A stretch of DNA of 64,000 nucleotides from Vibrio spartinae (GTDB taxonomy: Bacteria > Pseudomonadota > Gammaproteobacteria > Enterobacterales > Vibrionaceae). A program made the position numbers and the translations under genes. Location of the stretch: assembly GCF_024347135.1 (NCBI RefSeq), contig NZ_AP024908.1, forward strand, positions 558,001 to 622,000. The letters are read 5' to 3'. This document shows positions 46,185 to 53,797 of this stretch, piece by piece; position 1 is the first letter of the stretch; each line of letters opens with the position of its first letter. The notes beneath the pieces are model-generated. The model saw only the letters and a list, made by a program, of their open reading frames with translations. It was not told where the DNA came from and made no database searches.

Positions 46185-47435
46185 TTGACGAATCAACCAT
46201 CTATGTTTTCAATGTCGGTCAGTTCTTCCTGGTTCCGCTGTCTACTTCCTATTCTGTTCATTGTGGCTATCCATATCGGGATGGGCCACGAGATGTTTAC
46301 GCAGCTATCAAATTCCAATGTACTGCTTAACTTACCTTATGTTTTACTTTTCACGGCATTAGCGGTTGCGCAAATATTCAAACAAAGTCGTATGGGCATG
46401 TTAGCTGTTGCTCAGATACTGGCCTATGTTGTCATTCAGCTTTGTTTGCAAACACCGTTAATCAGTGGCTCAACACTTTTAGAGTTATCTTTACTTGCTT
46501 TGCTCTTTCCAATCAGTTGCGTCATCTGTTATGCGTTCCATGACTCAGATCTTTTCACTAAAGAATTTCTGTACTATTTACTTATCCAAGGTCTGTTCTT
46601 CGCTTGGTCACTATTAATTCTGGATTATTTTAACCAAGGTGACTTTCCGGAGCTTTTTACGCAGTTATTGTTATCAGTGCCTCAGGTATCACGATTACCG
46701 TTTATTCTATTCCTTTACCTGATTGTTTTAGGTGGTCTCACCATGCTGCGGCTATTGAGGAAGAATCATAAACTTGATGCTATTGTTTACACATCTGTTC
46801 TACTTATTTCAGATGTCTTTGTTTCTTTTCATCTTCCGCACATCTCCAGCATACTATTCTCTATCTCTGGTATTTTTCTGGTGCTATATGTTATTGCTGC
46901 CGGACATGAGCTGGCGTTTAATGATCGACTCACCCACCTCCCCGGTCGCGCAGCGCTCGACCATACCATGAAGTCTCTGGGACGACATTTCACCATCGCT
47001 ATGATTGATGTTGATCATTTTAAACAATTCAACGATAACTACGGCCATGATACGGGAGATGAAGTTTTAAAACTGGTGGCGAGCAAATTACTCCAAGTCA
47101 AAGGTAAAGCAAAAGCTTATCGCTATGGCGGCGAGGAATTTACCATTATTTTTAAAGGAAAAAGTTCAGAAGAAGCATTTGATTACCTTGAATCTTTACG
47201 CCAAGATATCCAAAATTATGACATGTATCTACGAAATACGGATAAGCGCCCAAAAAATGATAAAGTGGGACGCCAGAAACGGCAAAAAGATCAATCCAAC
47301 GGTATTGTGAATATTACGGTCAGCATCGGTATCAGCGACAGTCGGTCAACCCGAAATCCCCAAGAAGTCATCAAATCCGCAGATCAGGCTCTCTATAAAG
47401 CGAAAAAATCTGGGCGGAATCAAGTGTCGGTGTAA
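46185..47435 (+). CDS. Membrane-bound diguanylate cyclase
   Basis: 416 residues, from TTG 46185 (ATG 46203 is an alternative; no clear ribosome-binding site for either). About seven or eight membrane helices (~residues 10-235) form a MASE-like sensor, then a GGDEF domain: DRLTHLPGRAAL, IDVDHFKQFND, YRYGGEEFTIIF (active GGEEF) and DQALYKAKKSGRNQV. The catalytic site is intact, so it should make c-di-GMP. The I-site RxxD upstream of GGEEF is not evident. It faces the acyltransferase block. Confidence 0.9.
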   Translation: MTNQPSMFSMSVSSSWFRCLLPILFIVAIHIGMGHEMFTQLSNSNVLLNLPYVLLFTALAVAQIFKQSRMGMLAVAQILAYVVIQLCLQTPLISGSTLLELSLLALLFPISCVICYAFHDSDLFTKEFLYYLLIQGLFFAWSLLILDYFNQGDFPELFTQLLLSVPQVSRLPFILFLYLIVLGGLTMLRLLRKNHKLDAIVYTSVLLISDVFVSFHLPHISSILFSISGIFLVLYVIAAGHELAFNDRLTHLPGRAALDHTMKSLGRHFTIAMIDVDHFKQFNDNYGHDTGDEVLKLVASKLLQVKGKAKAYRYGGEEFTIIFKGKSSEEAFDYLESLRQDIQNYDMYLRNTDKRPKNDKVGRQKRQKDQSNGIVNITVSIGISDSRSTRNPQEVIKSADQALYKAKKSGRNQVSV

Positions 47436-47502
47436 ACGGAGCCCGAATAAACCTCACACCTATCGATAAATTAGCATTAAAAATAAAACGAGAAGAATCA
47501 GT

Positions 47503-48387
47503 CTATTTATGACTAAAAATACAATTATCAATTTTATCATTCAATATTGATTTTATCGCTATACTGCCATTTTCATTTAAGTGGTCACCATTCCAGAACA
47601 TTTTAGTTGGCAACGAGTAATTATATAAATTGATATAACAATCAGCACCTAACTGGTTCATATGATGATTAAGCATATTTAAATCAGGCACATCATATTT
47701 TGATAGATAATTTTTGAGCTGATTGATATAAAGGTCATGCAATGGCATAGAAATCAGAATAACCACATGGTCTTTGTGTTGCTTTAATAAGTGAATCATT
47801 TTTCTTAACTTATTTTCACTATTTTTGTAATAGTTTAAATCTGGTTCTTCCCCTTGAAAATGGGACCTTCTGAACCAATCCCCACCACCACTACTATGTA
47901 CACCATCATTGACTTTCCGCCCATTCGATAAAAAATAATCATGGTTTGAATTGTTATCGAATATAGATAATGGTGATTTTACCAATTTATCTTCAAAAAA
48001 GTCGATCAAATCTAGCGGCTTACTGACATATAATAAATCATTATCATTAGATAAGGCATTTATTCCTTTATATAATTCTATTGGTGTAAGGTTAATAATA
48101 AAATACTTGGCATTTTTAAAATCACTCACCCCCAGTTTTACTTGCTTCATTCGCCGTTTAATATCAGCTCCATCTTCATTAAGATAATATACATTATTTC
48201 CATTCATCAGAATTTTATAAGCATGAGAGTTGCCTATAATGAGCCATTTCACATTTTCAGAGTTAGTAATTCTTTTAAATGAATCATCCGATATCATAAT
48301 ATAAATAAGATGGATAATAATCACACTAAAAAAAACCAGTGATATGATTTTAATTTTTCTAAAACTGTGCATAATAGAATTGCCCAT
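47503..48387 (-). CDS. SGNH-like membrane-anchored protein, partner of the MBOAT
   Basis: 294 residues. One N-terminal membrane anchor (~residues 11-31), then a domain with LIIGNSHA (block I-like Ser) and WNGDHLNENGS near the C-terminus (DxxH-like), the outline of an SGNH esterase/transferase as in AlgX/DltD/PatB helpers of MBOAT systems. AT-rich codon use. Its start overlaps the MBOAT stop by 29 bp (or by 14 bp if the second Met is used). Probably transfers acyl groups from the MBOAT to a periplasmic polymer (inference). Confidence 0.72.
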   Translation of the reverse strand: MGNSIMHSFRKIKIISLVFFSVIIIHLIYIMISDDSFKRITNSENVKWLIIGNSHAYKILMNGNNVYYLNEDGADIKRRMKQVKLGVSDFKNAKYFIINLTPIELYKGINALSNDNDLLYVSKPLDLIDFFEDKLVKSPLSIFDNNSNHDYFLSNGRKVNDGVHSSGGGDWFRRSHFQGEEPDLNYYKNSENKLRKMIHLLKQHKDHVVILISMPLHDLYINQLKNYLSKYDVPDLNMLNHHMNQLGADCYINLYNYSLPTKMFWNGDHLNENGSIAIKSILNDKIDNCIFSHK

Positions 48388-49501
48388 CTACTTTTCTGAA
48401 AAATAAGGTAAATGCTACAAAAACCAGACATAATATAATAACAACTAAAGGATGATGATTTATCGTTCTTCGAACTAACGAAAAAGACTTATAGTCAAAA
48501 AATAGCATAATAAAAACAGATAATACCCATAAGAGAATATATAACCAGTTCAGAGAAACGGGTATAAAATGATTCGGTAGAAATCCATTGAATATAAATC
48601 CTATAAAAGAATAGTAGAATATCTGACTTGCCCATAATAGTTTATTATGCTTTTTCATTCTATTCTGCAAGAAAAAATAAATAAAGTTAAATACTCCAAA
48701 AAAAATAAAATTAAACCCCACCCCATGCCATAAGGCTAAAGAGCCAGTTGCAATACCTATATTAGTATAAGCCCAAAACTTGTTGTAAATCTTTATTTTA
48801 ATGAAATCCATACACCATTGATAAATGGTTGCATTCCATCTCCTATAAAACTGAGATATATTCTTACTAAAAAAAGGTGATTTAAAACTAACTGGCATCT
48901 TAAATCCTGAAAGGCCAGCAATACCAATTCCCATTAATGACCAAGAGAGAAAGTCAGAATACATATATGCCCACCAATATATAGAGTTCAGAAAGCTATC
49001 ATCATTGGAATAATTATAATGTGTTATATAGGTAATATATGTTTTGTAGAATAGCCCAACAGAAAATATAATATGATATAGCGCCAAAGACTTTATGTTC
49101 ATCTTTTTCTTTCTTGCAAACCCTGAAGGTTTGACGACTGGACCACAGTACATTTGAGGGAAAAAACTCAGTCTGCTCACGATTGTATATAATGACATAT
49201 CTTCTTTAATATAATAACAAACTTGAAATAGTACAAAACTTAGCCCAAGAAGATTCTCTTTAATATCTGTCGACAATAGCGTATTTTTGAATGAAATTAA
49301 AAATAAAACAGCCAAAGCCAATATAAATTCTCGATTTTTAACAAATCGGTTAAATTGAATCATAAGAAAAGCTAAAAGAACAATCAAAATAAAAGTTACG
49401 GGATATAATACACATGACATTAAGACACCACAAAAAATAACAATATCTTTAGAGTTGGTCATGGCAGATATAAAATATATCAGAATTAATATAGTAACCA
49501 A
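48359..49501 (-). CDS. MBOAT-family O-acyltransferase
   Basis: 380 residues with about ten membrane helices. MBOAT marks: SFFPQMYCGPVVKPSGF, SPFFSKNISQFYRRWNATIYQW (the conserved FWRRW-like box), and the catalytic His in GSLALWHGVGFNFIFFG. AlgI-type enzymes move acetyl groups across the inner membrane for polysaccharide O-acetylation. The start is TTG 49501 with AAGGG six bases upstream; ATG 49462 is an alternative. A (CGATAA)6 repeat ends just 15 bp upstream of the start, a likely site of expression variation. Confidence 0.85.
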   Translation of the reverse strand: MVTILILIYFISAMTNSKDIVIFCGVLMSCVLYPVTFILIVLLAFLMIQFNRFVKNREFILALAVLFLISFKNTLLSTDIKENLLGLSFVLFQVCYYIKEDMSLYTIVSRLSFFPQMYCGPVVKPSGFARKKKMNIKSLALYHIIFSVGLFYKTYITYITHYNYSNDDSFLNSIYWWAYMYSDFLSWSLMGIGIAGLSGFKMPVSFKSPFFSKNISQFYRRWNATIYQWCMDFIKIKIYNKFWAYTNIGIATGSLALWHGVGFNFIFFGVFNFIYFFLQNRMKKHNKLLWASQIFYYSFIGFIFNGFLPNHFIPVSLNWLYILLWVLSVFIMLFFDYKSFSLVRRTINHHPLVVIILCLVFVAFTLFFRKVDGQFYYAQF

Positions 49502-49516
49502 ATCCCACCCTTGCCA

Positions 49517-49552
49517 TTATCGTTATCGTTATCGTTATCGTTATCGTTATCG
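49517..49552. repeat. Hexamer tandem repeat (TTATCG)x6 at the MBOAT start
   Basis: Six perfect TTATCG units, read CGATAA on the coding (minus) strand, begin 16 bp from the MBOAT TTG start. In that gene's frame each unit contains a TAA stop, so the array is noncoding leader or promoter. Confidence 0.95.
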
Positions 49553-49751
49553 ATTAGAAAAATCAGTATATTACAAGTCACAAGTTAGTTCACCTTGTTT
49601 GAGAGGATACCTAGAAGTAAAACATTATTCATCTATAAGCATATAAATACAAGTGCTCACACGTTCAATATTATACAAAAGGAAAAATCAGGAACGGTGA
49701 GCCAATCGGAGATGCTCATCTGAACCCAGAAAAAGAAGCGGCTTGATACTT

Positions 49752-49774
49752 AAGCAAGTTGTGACAACTAGCTT
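49752..49774. promoter_or_regulatory. 23-bp dyad between the divergent modules
   Basis: AAGCAAGTTGT-G-ACAACTAGCTT has 10 of 11 matching positions in the arms. It lies in the 467-bp gap between the MBOAT and SxtJ genes. No T tract follows, so an operator fits better than a terminator. Confidence 0.5.
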
Positions 49775-49968
49775 GAAAAACGCCGTCATTTTCCATATTT
49801 TATAAATGCTTATATTACGTTCATTATAAATGGCATATGATAACTTGCTGTTTTTTACATGATTTCCTATATTTAGTCAATACAGATGCTGGGTATTCCT
49901 GTTGAGCATCAGCCGTTTTTGTGGAACTACCACGTTATAAATTTATCAAGTATGATTTTTAGGCAGGG

Positions 49969-50409
49969 GTGCACTTGAGACAGAATCAACATAAAAACAG
50001 TAATAGTGATGTAAATAATCTAAAATTAATGTCTAATCAAGACTTTGGTTTTATACTTTCTATCATAATGCTTACTTTAGCCGGCTACCTCAACGCTGAT
50101 GAAGTAGAAAATCTTAGTACACCACTGGCATTTTTAGGAGGGAGTGTTGCATTTGTCGCAACCATTCAACCTGAACGGTTGTACAAACTTAACTTTCTAT
50201 GGACTTTCACCGGACTCCTGTTAGGAAAAGTCACTCAGACCATCACACTTGGCCTCATTTTTTATCTCTTCTTTTTACCTACAGGCTTGGTGATGCGTCT
50301 ATGTGGCAAGGACGAATTAAAATTAAAACAGACGCAATCATACAGTTTCTGGTGTTACCGACAGCAACAGCGAGTTCCCCTTGAAGATACATTCAAGAAT
50401 CAATTTTAA
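49969..50409 (+). CDS. SxtJ-family small membrane protein
   Basis: 146 residues from GTG 49969 (AGG five bases upstream; TTG 49975 with AGGGG is about as good; ATG 50029 has no ribosome-binding site). Three hydrophobic helices (~residues 25-45, 50-66, 76-100) and FLPTGLVMRLCGKD after the last one, the signature of SxtJ proteins that accompany NodU-type carbamoyltransferases in saxitoxin and many other clusters. Function unknown. First gene of the operon SxtJ-DUF5989-carbamoyltransferase-SGNH. Confidence 0.82.
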   Translation: MHLRQNQHKNSNSDVNNLKLMSNQDFGFILSIIMLTLAGYLNADEVENLSTPLAFLGGSVAFVATIQPERLYKLNFLWTFTGLLLGKVTQTITLGLIFYLFFLPTGLVMRLCGKDELKLKQTQSYSFWCYRQQQRVPLEDTFKNQF

Positions 50410-50423
50410 TTGTTGGATTTAAT

Positions 50424-50573
50424 ATGGATCATCTCAAAGAACTTTTAACTTTTCTAAAAGTGCGCAAAAAATTATGGCTTGCCCCGATCATGATTGTCAT
50501 GTTTCTCCTATGCGGATTATTCTTTTTAGTTCAGGGGACAGTCGTTGCACCATTTATTTATACCCTATTCTAG
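50424..50573 (+). CDS. DUF5989 family microprotein
   Basis: 49 residues: MDHLKELLTFLKVRKKLWLA, one hydrophobic helix, and the diagnostic ending AVAPFIYTLF-like (here VVAPFIYTLF). Such proteins occur next to SxtJ and carbamoyltransferases. It lies 14 bp after SxtJ and 8 bp before the carbamoyltransferase start. Too short for many gene callers. Confidence 0.85.
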   Translation: MDHLKELLTFLKVRKKLWLAPIMIVMFLLCGLFFLVQGTVVAPFIYTLF

Positions 50574-50581
50574 GAGAAATA

Positions 50582-52417
50582 ATGTACATTTTGGGGATAT
50601 CGGCATTCTACCATGACAGTGCGGCCTGCCTGATTTTCAACGGAGAAATCATTGCAGCAGCACAAGAGGAAAGATTCACCAGAAAGAAACATGATGACAA
50701 TTTCCCTGTAAATGCTGTTCAATATTGTGTGGCAGAAGCAAACATAGCTGCCTCTGATATTGACTATGTTGTTTTTTATGAAAAACCATTGATTAAATTT
50801 GAAAGGTTAATAGAGACATATTTAGCATTTGTTCCCCATGGTTTCAGCAGTTTTCGTTTGGCAATGTCATTATGGATGGAAGGAAAACTATTCCAAAAAT
50901 CACTCCTTGTCGATGGGCTACGCCAAGCATTTGAATCCCGGATTAATTGGAAAGAAAAACTCCGATTCTCAGAGCATCACCTGTCTCATGCTGCAAGTGC
51001 TTTTTTCCCTTCACCATTTGAACGGGCAGCAGTGCTGACACTGGATGGTGTGGGTGAATGGACAACAACATCTCTGGCTATCGGCCATGGGAACCAATTA
51101 AATATCATTAAAGAGATGCACTTCCCTCACTCTCTTGGGCTGCTTTACTCATCGTTTACTTATTATCTCGGTTTTAAAGTCAATTCCGGTGAATACAAAA
51201 TGATGGGATTAGCCCCTTATGGAACACCTAGATATTCTCGCCTTATCAAAGAAAAACTGGTCACGATTGGCGAAGATGGCAGCTTCCATCTGGATATGCG
51301 CTATTTTAACTATTGTTCTGGGTTAACGATGACGAATAAACGGTTTCATCACCTTTTCGGAGGACCGCCACGTAAACCAGAATCGACAATTACTCAGCGA
51401 GAAATGGATATTGCAGCCTCGATTCAAAAAGTCACAGAAGAAATTATTACCAAATTAGCACATGCGATTGCCCAAGAAACAGGTGAATGCAATTTATGCC
51501 TCGCAGGAGGTGTCGCACTCAATAGTGTTGCCAATGGTGTGATCTTGCGAGAAAAAATATTCGATAACATATGGATCCAGCCTGCTTCAGGTGATGCAGG
51601 GAGTGCCTTGGGCGCTGCACTTGCGTATTGGCATATTCATCATCAAGGAGAACGCAGTTGCCCTTCCACACTACGAGACCATATGCAAGGCGCTTATCTG
51701 GGGCCAGCTTATTCAGATCACACGATAGAACAAGTTTTGAACAAACATGATGCGCGATACAAAAAATTGACGGAAGATGAATTGATTCATAAAGTCGCTA
51801 TCCTGTTAACGGAAGGAAAAGTCATAGGATGGATGCAAGGACGAATGGAATTCGGGCCTCGAGCCCTTGGTGCAAGAAGTATCCTTGCCGATCCGAGAGC
51901 AGCTTCTATACAGAAAACACTGAATCTTAAAATTAAATTCAGAGAAAGTTTCAGGCCATTCGCCCCCAGTGTTTTAAGAGATCATATGGCAGACTGGTTC
52001 ATGCAAGATGTTGATAGCCCATACATGTTATTGGTCGATCATATAAATACTGACAAGCACTATAAGGTAAACGATGTTGAAGCAACAGGGATAGAAAAGC
52101 TACACTTTTCCAGATCTGTCATTCCTGCAGTAACGCATGTGGATTATTCAGCGCGTATACAGACTGTCCATCATGATACCAACCCTAAATATTATGCATT
52201 AATTAAGCGTTTCTACGAATTAACGGACTGCCCGGTTATCGTCAATACATCATTCAATATTCGTGGCGAGCCGATAGTCTGCTCACCGGAAGATGCTTTC
52301 CGATGTTTCATGGGGACAGAAATGGACATTCTAGCCATCGGGAATTATCTGTTGATTAAAGATGAGCAAGATATATCACAGAGAAGTAACTATGTGAGCC
52401 AGTATGAACTGGATTAA
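50582..52417 (+). CDS. Carbamoyltransferase (NodU/CmcH/TobZ family)
   Basis: 611 residues from ATG 50582, which has GGAG seven bases upstream; the longer frame overlaps DUF5989 and is not homologous. The N-terminal Kae1-like domain (LGISAFYHDSAACLI, HHLSHAASAFFPSPF with metal His, VLTLDGVGEWTTTS) joins a C-terminal YrdC-like domain (GWMQGRMEFGPRALGARSIL, RESFRPFAPSVL). The family makes carbamoyl-adenylate from carbamoyl phosphate and ATP and carbamoylates hydroxyls on sugars or natural products. Acceptor unknown. Overlaps the SGNH gene by 14 bp. Confidence 0.93.
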   Translation: MYILGISAFYHDSAACLIFNGEIIAAAQEERFTRKKHDDNFPVNAVQYCVAEANIAASDIDYVVFYEKPLIKFERLIETYLAFVPHGFSSFRLAMSLWMEGKLFQKSLLVDGLRQAFESRINWKEKLRFSEHHLSHAASAFFPSPFERAAVLTLDGVGEWTTTSLAIGHGNQLNIIKEMHFPHSLGLLYSSFTYYLGFKVNSGEYKMMGLAPYGTPRYSRLIKEKLVTIGEDGSFHLDMRYFNYCSGLTMTNKRFHHLFGGPPRKPESTITQREMDIAASIQKVTEEIITKLAHAIAQETGECNLCLAGGVALNSVANGVILREKIFDNIWIQPASGDAGSALGAALAYWHIHHQGERSCPSTLRDHMQGAYLGPAYSDHTIEQVLNKHDARYKKLTEDELIHKVAILLTEGKVIGWMQGRMEFGPRALGARSILADPRAASIQKTLNLKIKFRESFRPFAPSVLRDHMADWFMQDVDSPYMLLVDHINTDKHYKVNDVEATGIEKLHFSRSVIPAVTHVDYSARIQTVHHDTNPKYYALIKRFYELTDCPVIVNTSFNIRGEPIVCSPEDAFRCFMGTEMDILAIGNYLLIKDEQDISQRSNYVSQYELD

Positions 52418-53504
52418 GCTGATATCAATTAACCTTTGTGTGCTTATTATTCTGCTGCTTTTTTTGGAAGTCGGTGCTCGACTGGTATGGACGTTAAAAA
52501 CCTGTATAACGGGTGAATGTGATTCAAGTCGGTTAAGGCACTTAGCAGTACGAGAGCTTCCTGAAGATATCAACATTGATTTTATCGAAACCAATAACCA
52601 GTTAGGTTATATACCTACACCAGGATTCAACCAGATCGTCAACTTCCGTCACTGGCCTCAAATCAAAGTGTCAATTGATGAAAACGGTTATAGAAAGAAT
52701 GACAATGACGCCATTTACACTCATTCCATACTTGTGGTCGGAGACTCATTCACATTTGGTGATCAAGTATCGAATCATGATACGTGGCCATCCTGTCTTG
52801 AAAGAAACTTAAACAAAGGCATAACAAATGCTGGCGTTTCTGGTTACGGCGCAGCTCAAGCTGTGAAGCGAGCAGATAGTATCTTAAAAACAAATCATTA
52901 CGATACCGTGATTTTATCTGTCTTCTTAAGTGATGATTTCCACAGAGATCAACTGGATTATTTTTCCGGTTTTCCTCGTCCTGCGGTCATCACAAACCAC
53001 AATATGATTGAGTGGGCATCATTATCATCACTGAATGCGCAAGGAAGTAAATGGACCCCTGCCCCGCTATCCCCCTCACTTACAATCCTTAGATATGCTT
53101 GGCTCAACTCGATTATTGCCGCAACCCTTATAGACCGAATATCTGCCATGCAAGGTATATCAATTGACTGGACAGGCCGTCGTTTGACGCGAAAACATCC
53201 CGACGCAGCACCCATTAATTCGATCATCGATTTCACATTCGGAAAATTATCACGTTTACCCGTGACTGAAAAATATGTTCTATTTCAATATTCACAAGGT
53301 GATCTCTTCAATCCTGAAATTGAAAAAATTCGTCATATGGCGACAAACGCAGCACAACATCGACATATAAACATATTAGACAGCTTTGATGATTTAAAAG
53401 CAGCAACAAAAAAATCCTCAATCCCCATATGGGATGGACATCATACTGCCTACGGAAATCAATTGGTCTGTCAGTTTGTAGTATCTAATATAAAATCGAG
53501 ATAG
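52404..53504 (+). CDS. SGNH/GDSL-type hydrolase-like membrane protein
   Basis: 366 residues. An N-terminal anchor (~residues 5-24), then a cell-envelope SGNH fold: block I VVGDSFTFGDQV, block II Gly in AGVSGYGAAQA, and a C-terminal WDGHHTAYGN with the DxxH catalytic pair. Esterase or acyltransferase on an exported substrate is the usual role. Translationally overlapped by the carbamoyltransferase. A GAGTAAG heptamer array begins 10 bp after its stop. Confidence 0.83.
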   Translation: MNWIKLISINLCVLIILLLFLEVGARLVWTLKTCITGECDSSRLRHLAVRELPEDINIDFIETNNQLGYIPTPGFNQIVNFRHWPQIKVSIDENGYRKNDNDAIYTHSILVVGDSFTFGDQVSNHDTWPSCLERNLNKGITNAGVSGYGAAQAVKRADSILKTNHYDTVILSVFLSDDFHRDQLDYFSGFPRPAVITNHNMIEWASLSSLNAQGSKWTPAPLSPSLTILRYAWLNSIIAATLIDRISAMQGISIDWTGRRLTRKHPDAAPINSIIDFTFGKLSRLPVTEKYVLFQYSQGDLFNPEIEKIRHMATNAAQHRHINILDSFDDLKAATKKSSIPIWDGHHTAYGNQLVCQFVVSNIKSR

Positions 53505-53513
53505 CTCACTAGC

Positions 53514-53555
53514 GAGTAAGGAGTAAGGAGTAAGGAGTAAGGAGTAAGGAGTAAG
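53514..53555. repeat. Heptamer tandem repeat (GAGTAAG)x6
   Basis: Six perfect GAGTAAG units lie between the SGNH gene and the 3' end of tRNA-Gly. In-phase stops in the array make it noncoding. Confidence 0.95.
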
Positions 53556-53559
53556 GAAT

Positions 53560-53634
<75 letters not shown>

Positions 53635-53644
53635 ATCGAGATGA

Positions 53645-53760
53645 CGGTGTTAATATGCCACAATCGACGAAAAAGAAAAGTGCTATTTACAAAAAAACCG
53701 TTTGATTGCACACTTCATAATCAAATTGATTTCAATTGGTTATCATACAACCAGTCGTGC
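53645..53760 (-). promoter_or_regulatory. Upstream region of tRNA-Gly copy 1, shared with copy 2
   Basis: About 110 bp 5' of the tRNA (minus-strand upstream) resembles the DNA upstream of copy 2 (62650-62760), with shared AAAGAAAAG, AACCGTTTG and CAATTGGTTA segments. It should hold the tRNA promoter; I could not place -10 and -35 with certainty. Confidence 0.6.
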
Positions 53761-53797
53761 GTTATCCAACTTATATCCTGCGCCAATCATTCATACA

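Noticed and set aside
46025..46330. 101-residue ORF before the diguanylate cyclase
   Set aside because: It overlaps the cyclase start in another frame. The hydrophobic N-terminus reflects T-rich DNA, and no ribosome-binding site or homologous content was seen.
49455..49646. 63-residue ORF reading through the hexamer array (Tyr-Arg repeats)
   Set aside because: The repeated YR dipeptides are only the translation of the TTATCG array. It overlaps the MBOAT start on the other strand and has no ribosome-binding site.
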